Assembly (NCBI GenBank): GCA_015179025.1
Contig: WHUX01000005.1
Coordinates: 434,001-498,000, forward strand
Source: Terfezia claveryi
Taxonomy: Eukaryota > Ascomycota > Pezizomycetes > Pezizales > Pezizaceae
DNA length: 64,000 nucleotides
Direction of reading: 5' to 3'
Part shown: positions 63,776 to 64,000 of the stretch, piece by piece
Layout: every line of letters begins with the position of its first letter
How positions within the stretch are numbered: the stretch's first letter is position 1
Program-made: the position numbers and the translations under genes
Notes under the pieces: generated by a model
Databases searched by the model: none
Seen by the model: the letters and a program-made list of their open reading frames with translations, nothing else
Told to the model about the DNA's origin: nothing

Positions 63776-64000
63776 TTACCCATCAATCTCCATTCTGTCC
63801 CCCTCCTCCTCCCCCTCCCCTTTCCCCTCCTCCTCATCCCCTTGCAATGGCGGTCTAGCATACAACCCCATTACCCTCTCGAACACCTCCGCCAAATCCA
63901 TCATTCCATACACCATCTGCATACTCTCCACCACTCCTCCCTCCCCACTGGTGGTCCCCACATGCTCAAACAACACATTACTCAACATCTCAGAGCTCAC
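63776..64000 (-). CDS. 3' end of an unidentified gene, cut by the window edge
   Basis: The minus-strand frame is open from the edge to a stop at 63776, giving the last 74 or so residues of a protein. It has a helical stretch (MQMVYGMMDLAEVFERVMGL) and a very acidic tail (DEEEGKGEGEEEGDRMEIDG). The length and the non-simple upstream part suggest a true coding end, but I do not recognise the family. The start lies outside the window. Confidence 0.55.
   Translation of the reverse strand: MSSEMLSNVLFEHVGTTSGEGGVVESMQMVYGMMDLAEVFERVMGLYARPPLQGDEEEGKGEGEEEGDRMEIDG

Overview
The window looks like nuclear DNA of a filamentous ascomycete (Pezizomycotina). The genes carry short GT..AG introns and include families typical of that group: an AbaA/TEC1-type TEA factor, a HET-C protein, Zn2Cys6 and C2H2+Zn2Cys6 regulators, an ECM3-type membrane transporter and a fungal PAF-acetylhydrolase. 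Genes are sparse: about twelve host genes in 64 kb, separated by gaps of 2 to 7 kb that hold low-complexity tracts, decayed repeats and DNA transposons. Sparse, intron-rich (up to 14 exons) and transposon-bearing sequence would suit an early-diverging group such as the Pezizomycetes, but that placement is an inference. All gene models were spliced by hand from the genomic sequence; coding lengths close in frame and splice sites are GT/AG.

Layout, left to right. 1-3.9 kb: no firm gene; a duplicated TATA-like module, a G-poor tract and coding-like debris. 3.9-6.1 kb (-): ECM3-like carrier, 14 exons. 7.6-10.0 kb (+): TEA-domain factor. 13.4-14.5 kb (-): Sfr1/Mei5 recombination cofactor. 16.7-18.4 kb (-): CSN12/Thp1-type PCI protein, divergent from RPL31 at 18.9-19.7 kb (+). 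20.2-21.8 kb (-): MCR1 cytochrome b5 reductase. 22.7-24.3 kb (-): PPIL4/Cyp6 cyclophilin-RRM protein. 29.1-30.8 kb (+): Zn2Cys6 protein.

30.8-45.6 kb is the mobile-element-rich part. It holds a 254-bp element with perfect 26-bp inverted repeats (37.16-37.41 kb) and a full-length PIF/Harbinger transposon (37,968-40,821). The transposon has 48-bp inverted repeats, an ACT target duplication, a DDE transposase and a convergent Myb/SANT-like gene. That second gene is preceded by a three-unit minisatellite and broken by a frameshift at an A6 run. 45.6-49.4 kb (+): large C2H2+Zn2Cys6 factor. 51.5-54.2 kb (+): HET-C with unusual poly-Lys and poly-Glu tails. 58.3-60.2 kb (+): PAF-acetylhydrolase. 61.0-62.5 kb (+): Rab4 GTPase carrying a large insertion inside its G domain. 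63.8 kb to the right edge (-): 3' end of an unidentified gene.

The host genes do not form an obvious pathway or cluster; they are mostly housekeeping and regulatory genes. The strongest points for a second look are the Harbinger element and its minisatellite, the inverted-repeat family whose terminal motif recurs through the window and inside two ECM3 introns, the Rab4 insertion, the HET-C tails and the unidentified coding-like stretch at 2.5-3.4 kb.
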